A program made the position numbers and the translations under genes. Below the pieces are notes generated by a model. The model was given only the letters and a program-made list of their open reading frames with translations. It did no database searches and was not told the origin of the DNA. Shown in pieces: positions 52,496 to 62,925 of a stretch of DNA of 64,000 nt (its first letter is position 1; each line of letters starts with the position of its first letter). The DNA is from JBDHXE01 sp035445085 (GTDB lineage: Bacteria; Bacteroidota; Ignavibacteria; Kapaibacteriales; UBA2268): assembly GCA_035445085.1 (NCBI GenBank), contig DAOMQA010000010.1, forward strand, positions 30,915-94,914, read 5' to 3'.

Positions 52496-53788
52496 TTAAA
52501 AACCTAATCTATTAAATATATAATCTACACTTTGGAAAACCTTTTCAAAGCTAAATAGATGCTCTAATTCTTCTAAAGTAAAATGAGTTTGGATATCTTT
52601 ATCTGCCCATAATGAATCTAAGAATGGAGTTTTTTCGTCCCAAGTTCTCATAGCACATCTTTGAACTATTACGTAAGCTTCTTGTCGTTTCAAGCCTTTT
52701 TTAGCTAGTTCTAATAATACTTTTTGAGAGTGTATCAGTCCATTAGTTAAATTTAGATTATCCATCATTCTTTCTGGATAAACAACTAAGTTGTCTATTA
52801 ATTTGATGGCACGATTTAAAATATAATTTAATGAAATTGTTGAATCAGGCATTATGACTCTTTCTACACTTGAGTGCGAAATATCCCTTTCGTGCCATAA
52901 AGCATTGTTTTCTATTGCAGCAAATAAATTACTCCTAATTAATCTTGCTTGCCCAGAAATATTTTCAGACGAAATCGGGTTACGTTTATGTGGCATAGCA
53001 GAACTACCTTTCTGCCCCTTTGAGAAAAACTCTTCTGCTTCTCTTACTTCGGTCCTTTGAAGATGACGAATCTCAATAGAGATTTTTTCTAACATAGAAG
53101 CGCTTAAAGCCATAGCAGACATAAACTGTGCATAAACATCTCTTTGAATAACTTGAGTAGAAACATTTGCAGGTATCAGACCTAATTTTTCGCTTACATA
53201 CTCTTCAACGAAAGGCGATAAATGTTCAAAAGTGCCGACAGCACCACTAATCATCCCTAAGGAGCATTCTTTTAATGCTTCTTGCATTCTTTTGATATTT
53301 CTGCAGCATTCGTCGTACCATAACGCAAACTTCAGTCCAAAAGTCATTGTTTCAGCGTGAATACCGTGACTTCTACCAATACAAACTGTATATTTATACT
53401 CTTTGGCTTTTATAGATAATGCTTGCTTTAATCTATCTAAATCATTTAATAAAATTTCACCTGCTTGTTTTAATTGAACAGATAGACAAGTATCTAAAAC
53501 ATCGCTTGAAGTCATACCTAAATGTATATATCTTGACGGTTCTCCTACATACTCCTCAACATTAGTCAAAAAGGCTATAACATCATGTTTAGTTACTTCT
53601 TCTATTTCTAAAATACGTTTAACATCAACATTTGCCTTTGATTTTATTATATCTACTGCCTCTTGTGGCACAAGACCCAATTTAGCTTGTGCTTCGCAAG
53701 CTAATATTTCAATTTCTAACCAAATACGATATTTATTTTCCTCAGACCAGATTTTACCCATATCTGGCAACGTGTACCTTTCAACCAT
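52496..53788 (-). CDS. purB: Adenylosuccinate lyase
   Basis: Cleaves SAICAR and adenylosuccinate in purine synthesis. 430 residues, short bacterial type. The superfamily signature is KGSSAMPHKRNPISSENISGQ. GRSHGIHAETMTFGLKFALWYDE is another conserved region, with a His general acid and the TSSDVLDT motif near residue 94. The first residues (MVERYTLPDMGKIWSEENKYRIWLEIE) match the PurB family. tsaB lies upstream on the same strand. Confidence 0.97.
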   Translation of the reverse strand: MVERYTLPDMGKIWSEENKYRIWLEIEILACEAQAKLGLVPQEAVDIIKSKANVDVKRILEIEEVTKHDVIAFLTNVEEYVGEPSRYIHLGMTSSDVLDTCLSVQLKQAGEILLNDLDRLKQALSIKAKEYKYTVCIGRSHGIHAETMTFGLKFALWYDECCRNIKRMQEALKECSLGMISGAVGTFEHLSPFVEEYVSEKLGLIPANVSTQVIQRDVYAQFMSAMALSASMLEKISIEIRHLQRTEVREAEEFFSKGQKGSSAMPHKRNPISSENISGQARLIRSNLFAAIENNALWHERDISHSSVERVIMPDSTISLNYILNRAIKLIDNLVVYPERMMDNLNLTNGLIHSQKVLLELAKKGLKRQEAYVIVQRCAMRTWDEKTPFLDSLWADKDIQTHFTLEELEHLFSFEKVFQSVDYIFNRLGF

Positions 53789-53793
53789 AATTT

Positions 53794-54444
53794 TTATTTT
53801 TTAATTTTATAATCAATATCATTCAAATATAAAGGTTTTATTCCTTTTATATCTTTAAAATTTTGTTTTTGAATAACTTTATAAGCTAGTGAAGCTTGTA
53901 AGCCTGCATTTAAATCTGTCTTCAAACAAAGTGTATTGCCCAAATCGTCGATGGCACTATTTGAAATAAGTACGGTATACTCATTAGTATAATTTTTTAA
54001 ATTACCTTTATGAACTATATGCAAGTCTTCACTTACTTCGTTAGTAGCCAAATTATATGATTTTAAATAATAATTTTCATTACCTGCATCGATTATAGCT
54101 ACTGCTTTAATGATATTATGGTCAAGTATTTCTCTATTCAATGATGAATATAAAATATCATTACTACACAAATCTATTAGTTTAATATTTTTACCAAAAA
54201 TTAATCCTTTTACAAAACTTAAGCCAATTCTTAAACCAGTAAATGAGCCTGGACCTATATTAACAGATATATAATCTATCAAATTAATATTAACCATTAA
54301 ATTATCAAACAGGTTTTTGCACATATTAGCTAAGAGCTTATCGTGGGTATTTTTACTATTTATTTGGGTACAAGCTATAGTTGTTTGCTCGTCAAAAATT
54401 GCTACACTGCAGATATTAGAACTTGTTTCTATTGCTAAAATCAT
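53794..54444 (-). CDS. tsaB: t6A biosynthesis protein TsaB
   Basis: 216 residues, ASKHA-fold partner of TsaD/TsaE in N6-threonylcarbamoyladenosine formation. N-terminal ILAIETSSNICSVAIFDE and the phosphate motif NIGPGSFTGLRIGLSFVKGLIFG are diagnostic. The C-terminal half is less conserved, as in other TsaB proteins. It overlaps mfd by four bases. tsaC/sua5 lies at 31.7 kb, and tsaD and tsaE are not seen. Confidence 0.94.
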   Translation of the reverse strand: MILAIETSSNICSVAIFDEQTTIACTQINSKNTHDKLLANMCKNLFDNLMVNINLIDYISVNIGPGSFTGLRIGLSFVKGLIFGKNIKLIDLCSNDILYSSLNREILDHNIIKAVAIIDAGNENYYLKSYNLATNEVSEDLHIVHKGNLKNYTNEYTVLISNSAIDDLGNTLCLKTDLNAGLQASLAYKVIQKQNFKDIKGIKPLYLNDIDYKIKK

Positions 54445-57400
54445 ATTAATTCTATTGTTTTTTTGATTTTGTATAAAAATTCCAAGGCATTTTCTGGATT
54501 ATTTAGCTGATATTTTAAAAGTAGCTTACTTTTGGTTTGGGTTAATTTTGTTCCGTCTATCGAAGAAATATAATCAATAATTTGTGGGAAAGCGTCATTG
54601 TAATAATCTTTCATTTCGGTAGGAGGGAAATCGCAATAAAGGTTGTTATCCTTAATTGATACCTTAATAAAACCAGTACCAATTGTAGCTATTCTTAACT
54701 TAACAGCAAAGATTAAGTTTTGTGCTTCCTTTGGTAATTTACCGTATCTATCCTGTATCTCTTTTACTATATCGTTAAGTTCATTGTGATTTTCCACTTT
54801 GTATAATTTCTTATATAAAGTAAACCTATCAGTATTATTACTTATATAATCTTGTGGAAATAAAGCATCTCTATCAATTTCAATTGATATGTCATCGGTG
54901 TAGTATTTTGCTTTTTCTTCTTTTTGGATATCGAATATATCATAGAACTCTTCGCTTTTTAATTCAACAACAGCTTCGTCCAAAATCCGCTGAAATAATT
55001 CAAAGCCAATATCAATGATATAGCCACTTTGTTCTGCACCAAGCAAATTCCCCGCACCTCTAATTTCTAAATCTCTCATAGAAAGCTGAAAGCCACTACC
55101 TAACTCAGTAAACTCCTCAATTGCTTGCAACCGTCTTAGAGCTTTATGATTTATCTTATATGTTTCTGGTATTAATAAATAACAATATGCTTGCTTATTT
55201 GTTCTTCCAACCCTACCTCTTAATTGATACAATTCAGCTAAACCAAAGTTTTGTGCTCGATTTATAATCATAGTATTTGCATTAGGTATGTCGATACCAG
55301 ATTCAATTATCTTGGTTGCCAAAAGAATTTGAGATTTATTCTGGATAAATGATTCCATAATTTTCTCTAACTCAGTTCCTGGCATTTGCCCGTGCGCAAT
55401 TGCAATTTTATAATCTGGTGTTAATTCTTGTAATTTATTAGCAATTAATTCTAAATCATTGACTTTGTCAGAAACAAAAAATACTTGACCGCCTCTTTTA
55501 ACTTCAAAATCTATTGCATCAATAATATCTTGGTCGTTCCATTCTAATATTTGAGTATTGACTGGTAGCCTATTTCTTGGAGGAGTTTCCATTACGCTTA
55601 AGTCTCTTGCTCCCATTAACGAAAAATTCAAGGTTCGGGGGATAGGAGTTGCAGTAAGAGCTAATGTATCAATATTCTCTTTAAGTTGCCTCAATTTCTC
55701 TTTTGCAGATACTCCAAATCTATGCTCTTCATCAATTACTAATAAGCCTAAATTTTTAAAAATAATATCTTTACTTAGTAATCTATGTGTACCAATTAAA
55801 ATATCAATCTTTCCATTTTTCAAGTTATCAACAATATTATTTTGTTGTAATTTAGTTCTAAACCTTGATATTACATCTACATTAACAGGAAACTTAGCAA
55901 ATCTATCTTGGAATGACATATAGTGCTGTTGAGCTAAAATGGTTGTAGGCACAAGCACGGCTACTTGCTTGCCAGAATTTACTGCCTTAAACGCTGCTCT
56001 AATTGCTACTTCTGTTTTACCAAAACCTACGTCGCCACAGACTAATCTGTCCATTGGTGATTCTGATTGTAGATCATTTTTTATTTCTTCGGTCGTACGA
56101 GATTGGTCTGGCGTATCTTCATACATAAAAGCGGCTTCGAACTCTTTTTGCATAACATCATCGCTTGGGAAGGCAAACCCTTTAGCTAACTTTCTTTTAG
56201 CATATAATTTTATTAAATCACGCGCAATATCTTTAAGTTTACCTTTTGTGCGTGCTTTTTTCCTTGCCCATTCAGTACTGCCGAGCTTGGATAGCGATGG
56301 GGAAGCACCTTCTTGAGCAGAATACTTAGATATTTTACTAATATAATTGATATTTACATATAAAATATCACCTTCTGCGAACTTTAGAACTATAGTATCT
56401 TGCTTACTACCTCCAATTTCAACAGTTTTAAAACCATCAAATAGGGCAATACCCTTGTCCTCGTGCACAATATAGTCGCCAATATTTAGGTCTTGCAGTT
56501 CTCTTAGTGTAATAGCTTTACTATTTTTATTTTTTTTCTGATTAACTACACGACTACGGTCAAATATTTGGTGCTCTGTGAAAATTAAAAACTTAAAATC
56601 ATTCCAGATAAAACCTTTAGATAAAGATATATCTAAGAATTTTATTTTTTTTCTTAGCTTCTCTAAATGTATATAATCTACAGACTCACTATTAAGCAAA
56701 TCCTTTATAGATTTGTCGATTATATCATTTAATCTATCTAAATGTATTTTATTATCAGCAGACAAATATAGTTCGTACCCTTCTAATAAATATTTAGATA
56801 ATTCATCAATAGTAAATTTTACGGAAGCTTGAAAATTAGGCTGTGAACTAATATTGAAACTAATATCAGCTTTGCTCAAGTTATTTATAGATAAATATTC
56901 GTATGATTTATCCTCTATTTCGGCGTACACTTGCTGGTTTGTAATTTCTGAGTCTAAAATAATAAGAGAATTTTCAAGAATATAATCAATAAAATTAAAA
57001 TTTTCTGACTCGTTAAATAAACTCGAAATAAATTCTACATCGTTAAATTCGCGTATGCTACGCTGAGATACAGTATCAAATTCTCTTATAGATTCGATTG
57101 TATCGCCCCAAAAGTCTATTCTAATAGGATTGTCCCACCCTAAGGGATAAATATCAACAATACCACCTCTTATAGATATTTCTCCTTGGTAAGACACATA
57201 ATCTTTACGTTCAAACCCATTGAGCATAATAGTTTTGATAAAATTATCAAAACTATATGAATTTCCTTTCTTAATATGAACTCTACTTGAATTAACTGTT
57301 GAGGGATTGGGTAGCTGATAATCTATTAGATTTTGGCTAACAATTATAAATGATTTTTCTTTATTTTGATTTCTTGTTAGTCCCTCTATTAGCCAATCTA

Positions 57401-57698
57401 ATGATTCTTGATTATCTTCTACTTTGGATTTAAATGTATATTTGGGTTCTTTCACTATGGAAACAAACTCTTCACCTACAATTGAACATAAATCATTAAA
57501 ATATTCATCCGAAACATCATTATCCGGAGTGATTATAAATATATTTTTATTATATAACTCATTAATCTTCTTAATTAGAAAACTCTTACTAGCACCAGAT
57601 AAAAATTTGATATTGTTCCCAACTAAATCGTTATAACTTAAAGGGAGTTTAATTTTATCAAGTAAAACTTGTAAACTATTAGCAGTATTAATACTCAT
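54441..57698 (-). CDS. mfd: Transcription-repair coupling factor Mfd
   Basis: 1085 residues. The UvrB-like N-terminal domains are followed by the RNA polymerase-interacting module (IGDYIVHEDKGIALFDGFKTVEIGG) around residue 410. The SF2 translocase domain has Walker A GDVGFGKTEVAIRAAF and DEEHRFG motif II, with TATPIPRT and QLRGRVGRTNKQAYCYLL. A C-terminal TRCF domain is present. It releases stalled RNA polymerase and recruits UvrA. Close to the tsaB gene and hflX on the same strand. Confidence 0.97.
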   Translation of the reverse strand: MSINTANSLQVLLDKIKLPLSYNDLVGNNIKFLSGASKSFLIKKINELYNKNIFIITPDNDVSDEYFNDLCSIVGEEFVSIVKEPKYTFKSKVEDNQESLDWLIEGLTRNQNKEKSFIIVSQNLIDYQLPNPSTVNSSRVHIKKGNSYSFDNFIKTIMLNGFERKDYVSYQGEISIRGGIVDIYPLGWDNPIRIDFWGDTIESIREFDTVSQRSIREFNDVEFISSLFNESENFNFIDYILENSLIILDSEITNQQVYAEIEDKSYEYLSINNLSKADISFNISSQPNFQASVKFTIDELSKYLLEGYELYLSADNKIHLDRLNDIIDKSIKDLLNSESVDYIHLEKLRKKIKFLDISLSKGFIWNDFKFLIFTEHQIFDRSRVVNQKKNKNSKAITLRELQDLNIGDYIVHEDKGIALFDGFKTVEIGGSKQDTIVLKFAEGDILYVNINYISKISKYSAQEGASPSLSKLGSTEWARKKARTKGKLKDIARDLIKLYAKRKLAKGFAFPSDDVMQKEFEAAFMYEDTPDQSRTTEEIKNDLQSESPMDRLVCGDVGFGKTEVAIRAAFKAVNSGKQVAVLVPTTILAQQHYMSFQDRFAKFPVNVDVISRFRTKLQQNNIVDNLKNGKIDILIGTHRLLSKDIIFKNLGLLVIDEEHRFGVSAKEKLRQLKENIDTLALTATPIPRTLNFSLMGARDLSVMETPPRNRLPVNTQILEWNDQDIIDAIDFEVKRGGQVFFVSDKVNDLELIANKLQELTPDYKIAIAHGQMPGTELEKIMESFIQNKSQILLATKIIESGIDIPNANTMIINRAQNFGLAELYQLRGRVGRTNKQAYCYLLIPETYKINHKALRRLQAIEEFTELGSGFQLSMRDLEIRGAGNLLGAEQSGYIIDIGFELFQRILDEAVVELKSEEFYDIFDIQKEEKAKYYTDDISIEIDRDALFPQDYISNNTDRFTLYKKLYKVENHNELNDIVKEIQDRYGKLPKEAQNLIFAVKLRIATIGTGFIKVSIKDNNLYCDFPPTEMKDYYNDAFPQIIDYISSIDGTKLTQTKSKLLLKYQLNNPENALEFLYKIKKTIELI

Positions 57699-57702
57699 TT
57701 GA

Positions 57703-58971
57703 TTACTTTAGGTATTCTGAAAACTTGTGTGTAAAATAACCGATATTTATATCTTTTAAGCGAATGTTTAACGCAATACCTTCATCAGTATCTTCTCTTT
57801 CTAATATCTCTGTATTATTGAATATATAAGGTAGTAAATCCATTTTAGTATAAGGAATGAGCAATTTGTAATCCTTGCTATTTTGGTTATACAATTCAAT
57901 CATTTTATCAAGTAGAGTAGAAATGTTCATACCTTTAAGAGCAGAAATTGGAACATACTCCCTAAATTCATCGATTAGTTCGGTGTAGATATAATTATTT
58001 TCGATTAAATCAATTTTATTAAATACAAGAATTGTAGGTTTGTCTACTATTTCTAAAGAATTTAAGGTCTCTATTACTGTATTTATATGGTCTCTGAAAA
58101 AAGGATTTGAAATATCAATGACGTGAATCAATATATCTGCTTCTTTAGCTTCTGACAATGTGCTTCTAAATGAGGCAACCAAATGGGTGGGTAGCTTTCT
58201 AATAAAACCAACTGTATCCGATAACAATGCTTTTAAGCCAGAGGGTAATTCAAATTGTCTGACTGTAGTATCTAAAGTAGCAAAAAGTTTATTTTCTACA
58301 TAGACATCGCTGTCGGTGAGTAATTTCATTAATGTTGATTTACCAGAATTAGTATAACCTACAAGAGCAAATCTGGGTAATTGATTTCTATTCTTTCTTT
58401 GTACTTCCCTCTGCTTATCTATTTCTTTTAGCTTTTCTTTCAACTGCTGTATCTTAATTCTTATCATTCTCCTATCTGTTTCAATCTGAGTTTCACCCGG
58501 TCCTTTAGTGCCCACCCCGCCAAATTGTTTGGATAAGTGTGTCCACATTCTCGTTAAACGTGGCATAAGATACTGTAATTGAGCTAATTCCACTTGTGTT
58601 TGAGCCTCATTAGTTCTTGCTCTTTTAGTAAAAATATCAAGAATTAACCCACTTCTATCAATTACTTTTACTTCAAATGCCTTTTCTAAATTTCTAACTT
58701 GAATTGGAGTTAAATCTTCATCAAAGATTGCCATTGTAATATTATTTTCCTTAATATATAGTGCTATTTCTTCTACTTTACCTGTACCTATTTGCGTTCC
58801 TGCAATGGGCTTTGCTAATTCTTGGATAAATTCTTCAATTATGACTGCCCCAGCAGTATCAGCTAAAAATATTAATTCATCAATATGTTCACGTGCTAAT
58901 TCTCGTGAAAAGCCTTTCCTAAAAAAGCCTACAATTATTGAACGCTCTGGTTTAAACTCTAAATCTGTCAA
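57703..58971 (-). CDS. hflX: GTPase HflX
   Basis: 422 residues. The N-terminal HflX domain (residues ~15-190) has GKVEEIALYIKENNITMAIFDEDLTPIQVRNLEK and the family motif GPGETQIETDRRMIRIKI. The G domain has G1 GYTNSGKSTLMKLL, G3 DTVGFIRKLPTHLVASFRSTLSEA and G4 NKID. HflX binds 50S subunits and splits or rescues stalled ribosomes, mainly under heat stress. It ends five bases before mfd starts. Divergent from the YgjP-like gene. Confidence 0.97.
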   Translation of the reverse strand: MTDLEFKPERSIIVGFFRKGFSRELAREHIDELIFLADTAGAVIIEEFIQELAKPIAGTQIGTGKVEEIALYIKENNITMAIFDEDLTPIQVRNLEKAFEVKVIDRSGLILDIFTKRARTNEAQTQVELAQLQYLMPRLTRMWTHLSKQFGGVGTKGPGETQIETDRRMIRIKIQQLKEKLKEIDKQREVQRKNRNQLPRFALVGYTNSGKSTLMKLLTDSDVYVENKLFATLDTTVRQFELPSGLKALLSDTVGFIRKLPTHLVASFRSTLSEAKEADILIHVIDISNPFFRDHINTVIETLNSLEIVDKPTILVFNKIDLIENNYIYTELIDEFREYVPISALKGMNISTLLDKMIELYNQNSKDYKLLIPYTKMDLLPYIFNNTEILEREDTDEGIALNIRLKDINIGYFTHKFSEYLK

Positions 58972-59008
58972 ATTTGTCCCTTATAGCTATTAATCCGAAA
59001 AAAAAACG

Positions 59009-59016
59009 TAATTTTG
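59009..59016 (+). promoter_or_regulatory. Probable -7 box for the YgjP-like gene
   Basis: TAATTTTG fits TAnnTTTG, 24 bases before the start codon at 59040. A clear -33 box is not seen. Confidence 0.4.
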
Positions 59017-59039
59017 CAATAGATAATATTACTTAGTGT

Positions 59040-59714
59040 ATGGACGATTTAAAGCAAATTATAGATAAAATAATTAAAAGTAACCGCAAAACGTGCTCGT
59101 TAGAAATTAATAAGCAAGGGAGATTGGTTATTAGAGTACCCAACTATTATAGTGAAGCGGATATTAATCATATATTGCATCAGAAGCAAGATTGGATAAT
59201 CAAGCATCATAAAATTAAACAAGACAAGATTGCAAGCTCACAAGAATTAAAGGAAGGGAGGACGTTATATCTAGGAGAATTTATAGATATTGAATATATT
59301 CCGTTAAACAATCTGTTACTTAAATATGAGAATAAGAAGATTTATATAAATATTAATAACAAAAGTGAATATAAAGAAATATTGTATAATTGGTACAGAA
59401 TTAATGCTAAAAAATATTTAATCAATCAAGTAAATTATTATGCTAATAAATATGATTTTACAATTAATAACATTCGTATCAAAGATCAGAAACGAAGATG
59501 GGGGTCTTGTAGTAATAAAAAGAATATTAATCTGAATTGGAGGCTTATTATGGCAAATAATAAAATTATAGAATATATCATTATCCATGAATTAGCGCAT
59601 ACCGTTGAGTTGAATCATTCAGTTAGATTTTGGAATATCGTTAAGAAAATATTACCAGACTATAAGGAAACAGAAAATCAGATAAAGAGCTTAGAATATT
59701 TATTAGACCTTTAA
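59040..59714 (+). CDS. YgjP-like zinc metallopeptidase (M48/DUF45 family)
   Basis: 224 residues. The zinc motif HELAH is in IIEYIIIHELAHTVELNHSVRFWNIVKKILP, preceded by the conserved KRRWGSCSNKKNINLNWRLI segment. This is the SprT/YgjP-like WLM-type signature. No signal peptide, so cytoplasmic. Substrate unknown for the family, though nucleoprotein or phosphoprotein roles have been proposed. It is followed by rimM-trmD after ~60 bases and is divergent from hflX. Confidence 0.88.
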   Translation: MDDLKQIIDKIIKSNRKTCSLEINKQGRLVIRVPNYYSEADINHILHQKQDWIIKHHKIKQDKIASSQELKEGRTLYLGEFIDIEYIPLNNLLLKYENKKIYININNKSEYKEILYNWYRINAKKYLINQVNYYANKYDFTINNIRIKDQKRRWGSCSNKKNINLNWRLIMANNKIIEYIIIHELAHTVELNHSVRFWNIVKKILPDYKETENQIKSLEYLLDL

Positions 59715-59777
59715 TTTTAATTAAGTATATATTACTTTTGTAAACTAAATTTAAACAAATGGCTATTTTAGGAAAAT

Positions 59778-60296
59778 ATGGAATATAAATACATTGGCAC
59801 AATAGTAGCAACTCGCGGGTATAGTGGTGAAATGAAGGTCTCTGATTTGCAATTAGGCTTAATTGATATTAAGGAGGATACTAAAGTAAAAATAGGCTAT
59901 TCATTAAATTTTTCGCGAGAATTTACTTTAAAAAAATGGCGACAAACTAACAAAGCTGCGAAAGTTGAAATAAAGGGCATTAAAAGCGACAAAGATGCTA
60001 ACGATTTAATTGAAAGCGGGATATTTGTATTAGAAAGCGATATATTAGAATCCAAGTATTCTACTGATTCTGCACATAAATTAATTGGCTATAACGTAAT
60101 TAATTATGAGACAGATGAGCTGTTCGGGGTTGTTACAGATGTATTAGAAAATCCAGCTCATGAGATTTTGATTATAAATCGGAATGATAGCCTAATACCA
60201 ATCCCATTTGTAAAAGAATATATAAAATTAACAGATAATGTAAAAAAAGAGATAGATATATTAATTATTGATGGAATAGAAGAATTAGGGCTTTAA
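59778..60296 (+). CDS. rimM: Ribosome maturation factor RimM
   Basis: 172 residues with an N-terminal RimM barrel (YIGTIVATRGYSGEMKV, the G-x-I-x-x-x-h-G motif) and a C-terminal PRC-like barrel (LIGYNVINYETDELFGVVTDVLENPAHEILII...IPIPFVKEYI). It assists 30S head assembly, binding S19. It is directly followed by trmD, the normal order. The usual rpsP is not upstream. A TACTTTTG -7 like box lies at 59733-59740. Confidence 0.93.
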   Translation: MEYKYIGTIVATRGYSGEMKVSDLQLGLIDIKEDTKVKIGYSLNFSREFTLKKWRQTNKAAKVEIKGIKSDKDANDLIESGIFVLESDILESKYSTDSAHKLIGYNVINYETDELFGVVTDVLENPAHEILIINRNDSLIPIPFVKEYIKLTDNVKKEIDILIIDGIEELGL

Positions 60297-60300
60297 CTGA

Positions 60301-61008
60301 ATGAATGCACCGTTGATTAGAATTGATATATTATCAGCCATTCCAGAATTAATGGAATCAGCGATAAATAATAGTATTATTAAAATTGCACAAGAGAAGG
60401 GAGTAGCTGAGATTTATCTCCATAATCTTCACGACTATGCCGATAATAAGTTTGGTCATATTGACGATTATCCTTTTGGTGGCGGAGCTGGTATGCTAAT
60501 TATGTGTGAGCCTATTTTTAAAGCCATTGAAAAGCTTCAGTCCCAGCGGAAGTACGATGAAGTAATTTTTATGGCTGCAGATGGCGAAAGGTTAGACCAG
60601 TCACTATGTAATAAGCTATCTTTATCTCGAAGTATTATTATTATAGCGGGGCACTACAAAGGTATTGACCAAAGAATCCGTGATTACCTAATAACCAAAG
60701 AAATTTCTATTGGAGATTTTGTATTAAGTGGCGGAGAATTACCTGCTCTAATCCTAACTGATGCAATTGTTAGATTATTACCCGGAGTAATCAGCGATTT
60801 GGAATCTGCGTTAGAAGATTCTTATCAAAATGATTTGCTTGAAGCCCCTCAATATACACGCCCACGTGAGTATAAAGGGTTGTCTGTCCCCGAAGTGTTG
60901 CTTTCAGGCAATAAAGCTAAAATAGATGAATGGAAATTAAATCAATCTATCGAAAAAACAAAGAGACTACGCCCTGACTTATATCAAAAGTATATCGATG
61001 AACAATAG
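60301..61008 (+). CDS. trmD: tRNA (guanine-N1)-methyltransferase TrmD
   Basis: SPOUT methyltransferase for m1G37 in tRNAs reading CNN. 235 residues. IRIDILSAIPELMESAINNSIIKIA, then YADNKFGHIDDYPFGGGAGMLI, the SAM-binding trefoil loop SIGDFVLSGGELPALILTDAIVRLLPGV, and DLLEAPQYTRPREYKGLSVPEVLLSGNKAKI are all diagnostic. The start is ATG 60301, four bases after rimM ends. rplS does not follow; a convergent metallophosphoesterase does. Confidence 0.97.
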   Translation: MNAPLIRIDILSAIPELMESAINNSIIKIAQEKGVAEIYLHNLHDYADNKFGHIDDYPFGGGAGMLIMCEPIFKAIEKLQSQRKYDEVIFMAADGERLDQSLCNKLSLSRSIIIIAGHYKGIDQRIRDYLITKEISIGDFVLSGGELPALILTDAIVRLLPGVISDLESALEDSYQNDLLEAPQYTRPREYKGLSVPEVLLSGNKAKIDEWKLNQSIEKTKRLRPDLYQKYIDEQ

Positions 61009-61034
61009 CGTAGTCTATCAATAATTAAATACTA

Positions 61035-62261
61035 TTAGGCTATATTATTCTCTAATTTTAATATTAATAAGCTTACTTCGGGATCCATAGATAACCTCAT
61101 AGGTGGTCCCGATGTTCCAATTCCTCTATTTACATATAATTGCTTGTCATCATTAGTATAAAGCCCAGCGTATTCTTTATAAATTAATTGCGCTGGTGAA
61201 AGCTCCAAGCCCATAAATGATAAAGCTATTTGACCACCGTGAGTATGACCAGATAAAGTAAGGTCAGCTGGGTATTTATCTATGATATTACTGTCCCAAT
61301 TACTTGGGTCGTGGCATAATAGAATCGTTTTATTACGCTTATCTATACCCTTATACGCTTTTTCCCAGTCAGCAAACTTTTGCTTTGACCCTTCGTTATC
61401 CACACCTACCAAATTTATCTTTTCGTTATTAATATTCAATATTACGTTTTCATTTATCAATAAGCTAATTCCAGATTCTTTAATACGCTTAATTAATTTT
61501 TGATGTTCATTATCTGTCATATAATGGTCGTGGTTACCTAATATAGCGTAGATGCCATATTTTGATTTTAACTTACTTACTTCCTCTAAGCCCATATCCA
61601 ACTCATTAACGTCAAAATTTACAAAATCGCCAGTTATAAATATAATATCTGGGTTGAGAGATTGTATTAAATGGCACATTTCAATTATTGCTGTTTTGTC
61701 CGGAAAAGACCCAAGGTGCAAATCTGAAATTTGTACTATTTTGAAATCATTTAAATTAATAGGTAAGTCCTTTAAATAAATGTTCTCGCGATAAACTCTA
61801 ACGTTAGAAACATTATACGCAACTCCTTTGACAGCTAAATAAAATGGAATTCCCGCAACACTTAAAGCTGTATTTTGAACAAATTTTCTTCTTGAACTGA
61901 CTACTTGGGTAATAGTATTAGTTGTATTTTTTTTGAATAATTTTAAGAAAATATTTTTCACAAATCTTATTATATCGATAGGGAAAGCTACTAAAAATAT
62001 TAGTATCTTTGGTAAGTACCAAATAGTTAATATTTTAGTAATGTTTACTAATATTTCTTTATCAAAGGTGTGCAAAATTCTTTGAGAAAAAATTAAAATT
62101 AAAAAAAATAAGGATGCTGCCGAACTTATCCATAGAGATCGCACAACCCATTTATTCCATTTTCTTTGTTTTGCAATTTTTGCTAATTTACTAATAAAGT
62201 AAGTATCGAGCACTATATATAGTAAGGTCATTACTATAATAAAAATCAAAAAGCTACTCAT
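61035..62261 (-). CDS. Membrane-anchored metallophosphoesterase (YkuE/YaeI-like)
   Basis: 408 residues. The N-terminal ~125 residues hold four hydrophobic segments, then a region with a possible twin-arginine-like SSRRKFVQNTALSVAGIP. The calcineurin-like domain has all metal motifs: VQISDLHLGSF, ITGDFVN, ILGNHDHYM, LLCHDPSN and LSGHTHGGQIAL. Family members act on UDP-diacylglucosamine or lipid phosphates. The catalytic domain probably faces the periplasm, since a YaeI-type Tat/membrane layout is present. Exact substrate is unknown. Confidence 0.88.
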   Translation of the reverse strand: MSSFLIFIIVMTLLYIVLDTYFISKLAKIAKQRKWNKWVVRSLWISSAASLFFLILIFSQRILHTFDKEILVNITKILTIWYLPKILIFLVAFPIDIIRFVKNIFLKLFKKNTTNTITQVVSSRRKFVQNTALSVAGIPFYLAVKGVAYNVSNVRVYRENIYLKDLPINLNDFKIVQISDLHLGSFPDKTAIIEMCHLIQSLNPDIIFITGDFVNFDVNELDMGLEEVSKLKSKYGIYAILGNHDHYMTDNEHQKLIKRIKESGISLLINENVILNINNEKINLVGVDNEGSKQKFADWEKAYKGIDKRNKTILLCHDPSNWDSNIIDKYPADLTLSGHTHGGQIALSFMGLELSPAQLIYKEYAGLYTNDDKQLYVNRGIGTSGPPMRLSMDPEVSLLILKLENNIA

Positions 62262-62351
62262 AAATTTTTATTTCTATATCCTGTATTATTCATTCTGAGA
62301 TTTATACGTTAATGACATTTGTAATGTTTCATTATTTTAATTTATAAGCAC

Positions 62352-62918
62352 ATGGCAGCAGTCTCATCTAATATGCTAATACTAAATACTTTAGCACCAG
62401 AATTTAATTTGTTTAACCCTATACTTAATAAACACCAATCTCTGACTGAACTTAAATCAGAGAAAGCAACTGTAATAATGTTTATATGTAATCACTGTCC
62501 TTATGTAGTTCATATTAATGATAAACTGGTAGAAATTAGTAATTATTATATTAAAAAAGGAATCTCGTTTATTGCAATCAATTCGAATGATATAGAGTTG
62601 TATCCAGCTGATAGCCCAGAGAAAATGATAGAACAATCTGCTAAATATAACTACAAGTTCCCTTATTTATTTGATAGTACCCAAGATGTCGCAAAGTCTT
62701 ATATGGCAGCTTGCACTCCCGATATTTTTGTATTTGATGGAAATATGAGATTAGCCTATCGCGGACAATTTGATAGCTCTAGACCAAATAATGGGCAAGT
62801 TGTAGATGGTAAAGACCTAACTTTAGCTCTTGATGCTATCTTAGCTAATGAACAAGTTTCATTAAAGCAAATCCCAAGTATTGGGTGTAGCATAAAATGG
62901 AAAAGTGTAGCCAAATAA
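62352..62918 (+). CDS. Thioredoxin-like family protein (AhpC/TSA type)
   Basis: 188 residues. The CXXC motif is in MFICNHCPYVVHINDKLVEI near residue 48. FIAINSNDIELYPADSPEKM and YNYKFPYLFDSTQDVAKSYMAACTPDIFVFDG (cis-Pro region) are typical of this thioredoxin-like redoxin group. No signal peptide, so cytoplasmic. The cis-Pro residue is in the TPDIFVF motif. It may be a peroxiredoxin-related reductase; catalytic role not shown here. Confidence 0.85.
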   Translation: MAAVSSNMLILNTLAPEFNLFNPILNKHQSLTELKSEKATVIMFICNHCPYVVHINDKLVEISNYYIKKGISFIAINSNDIELYPADSPEKMIEQSAKYNYKFPYLFDSTQDVAKSYMAACTPDIFVFDGNMRLAYRGQFDSSRPNNGQVVDGKDLTLALDAILANEQVSLKQIPSIGCSIKWKSVAK

Positions 62919-62925
62919 AATAAAT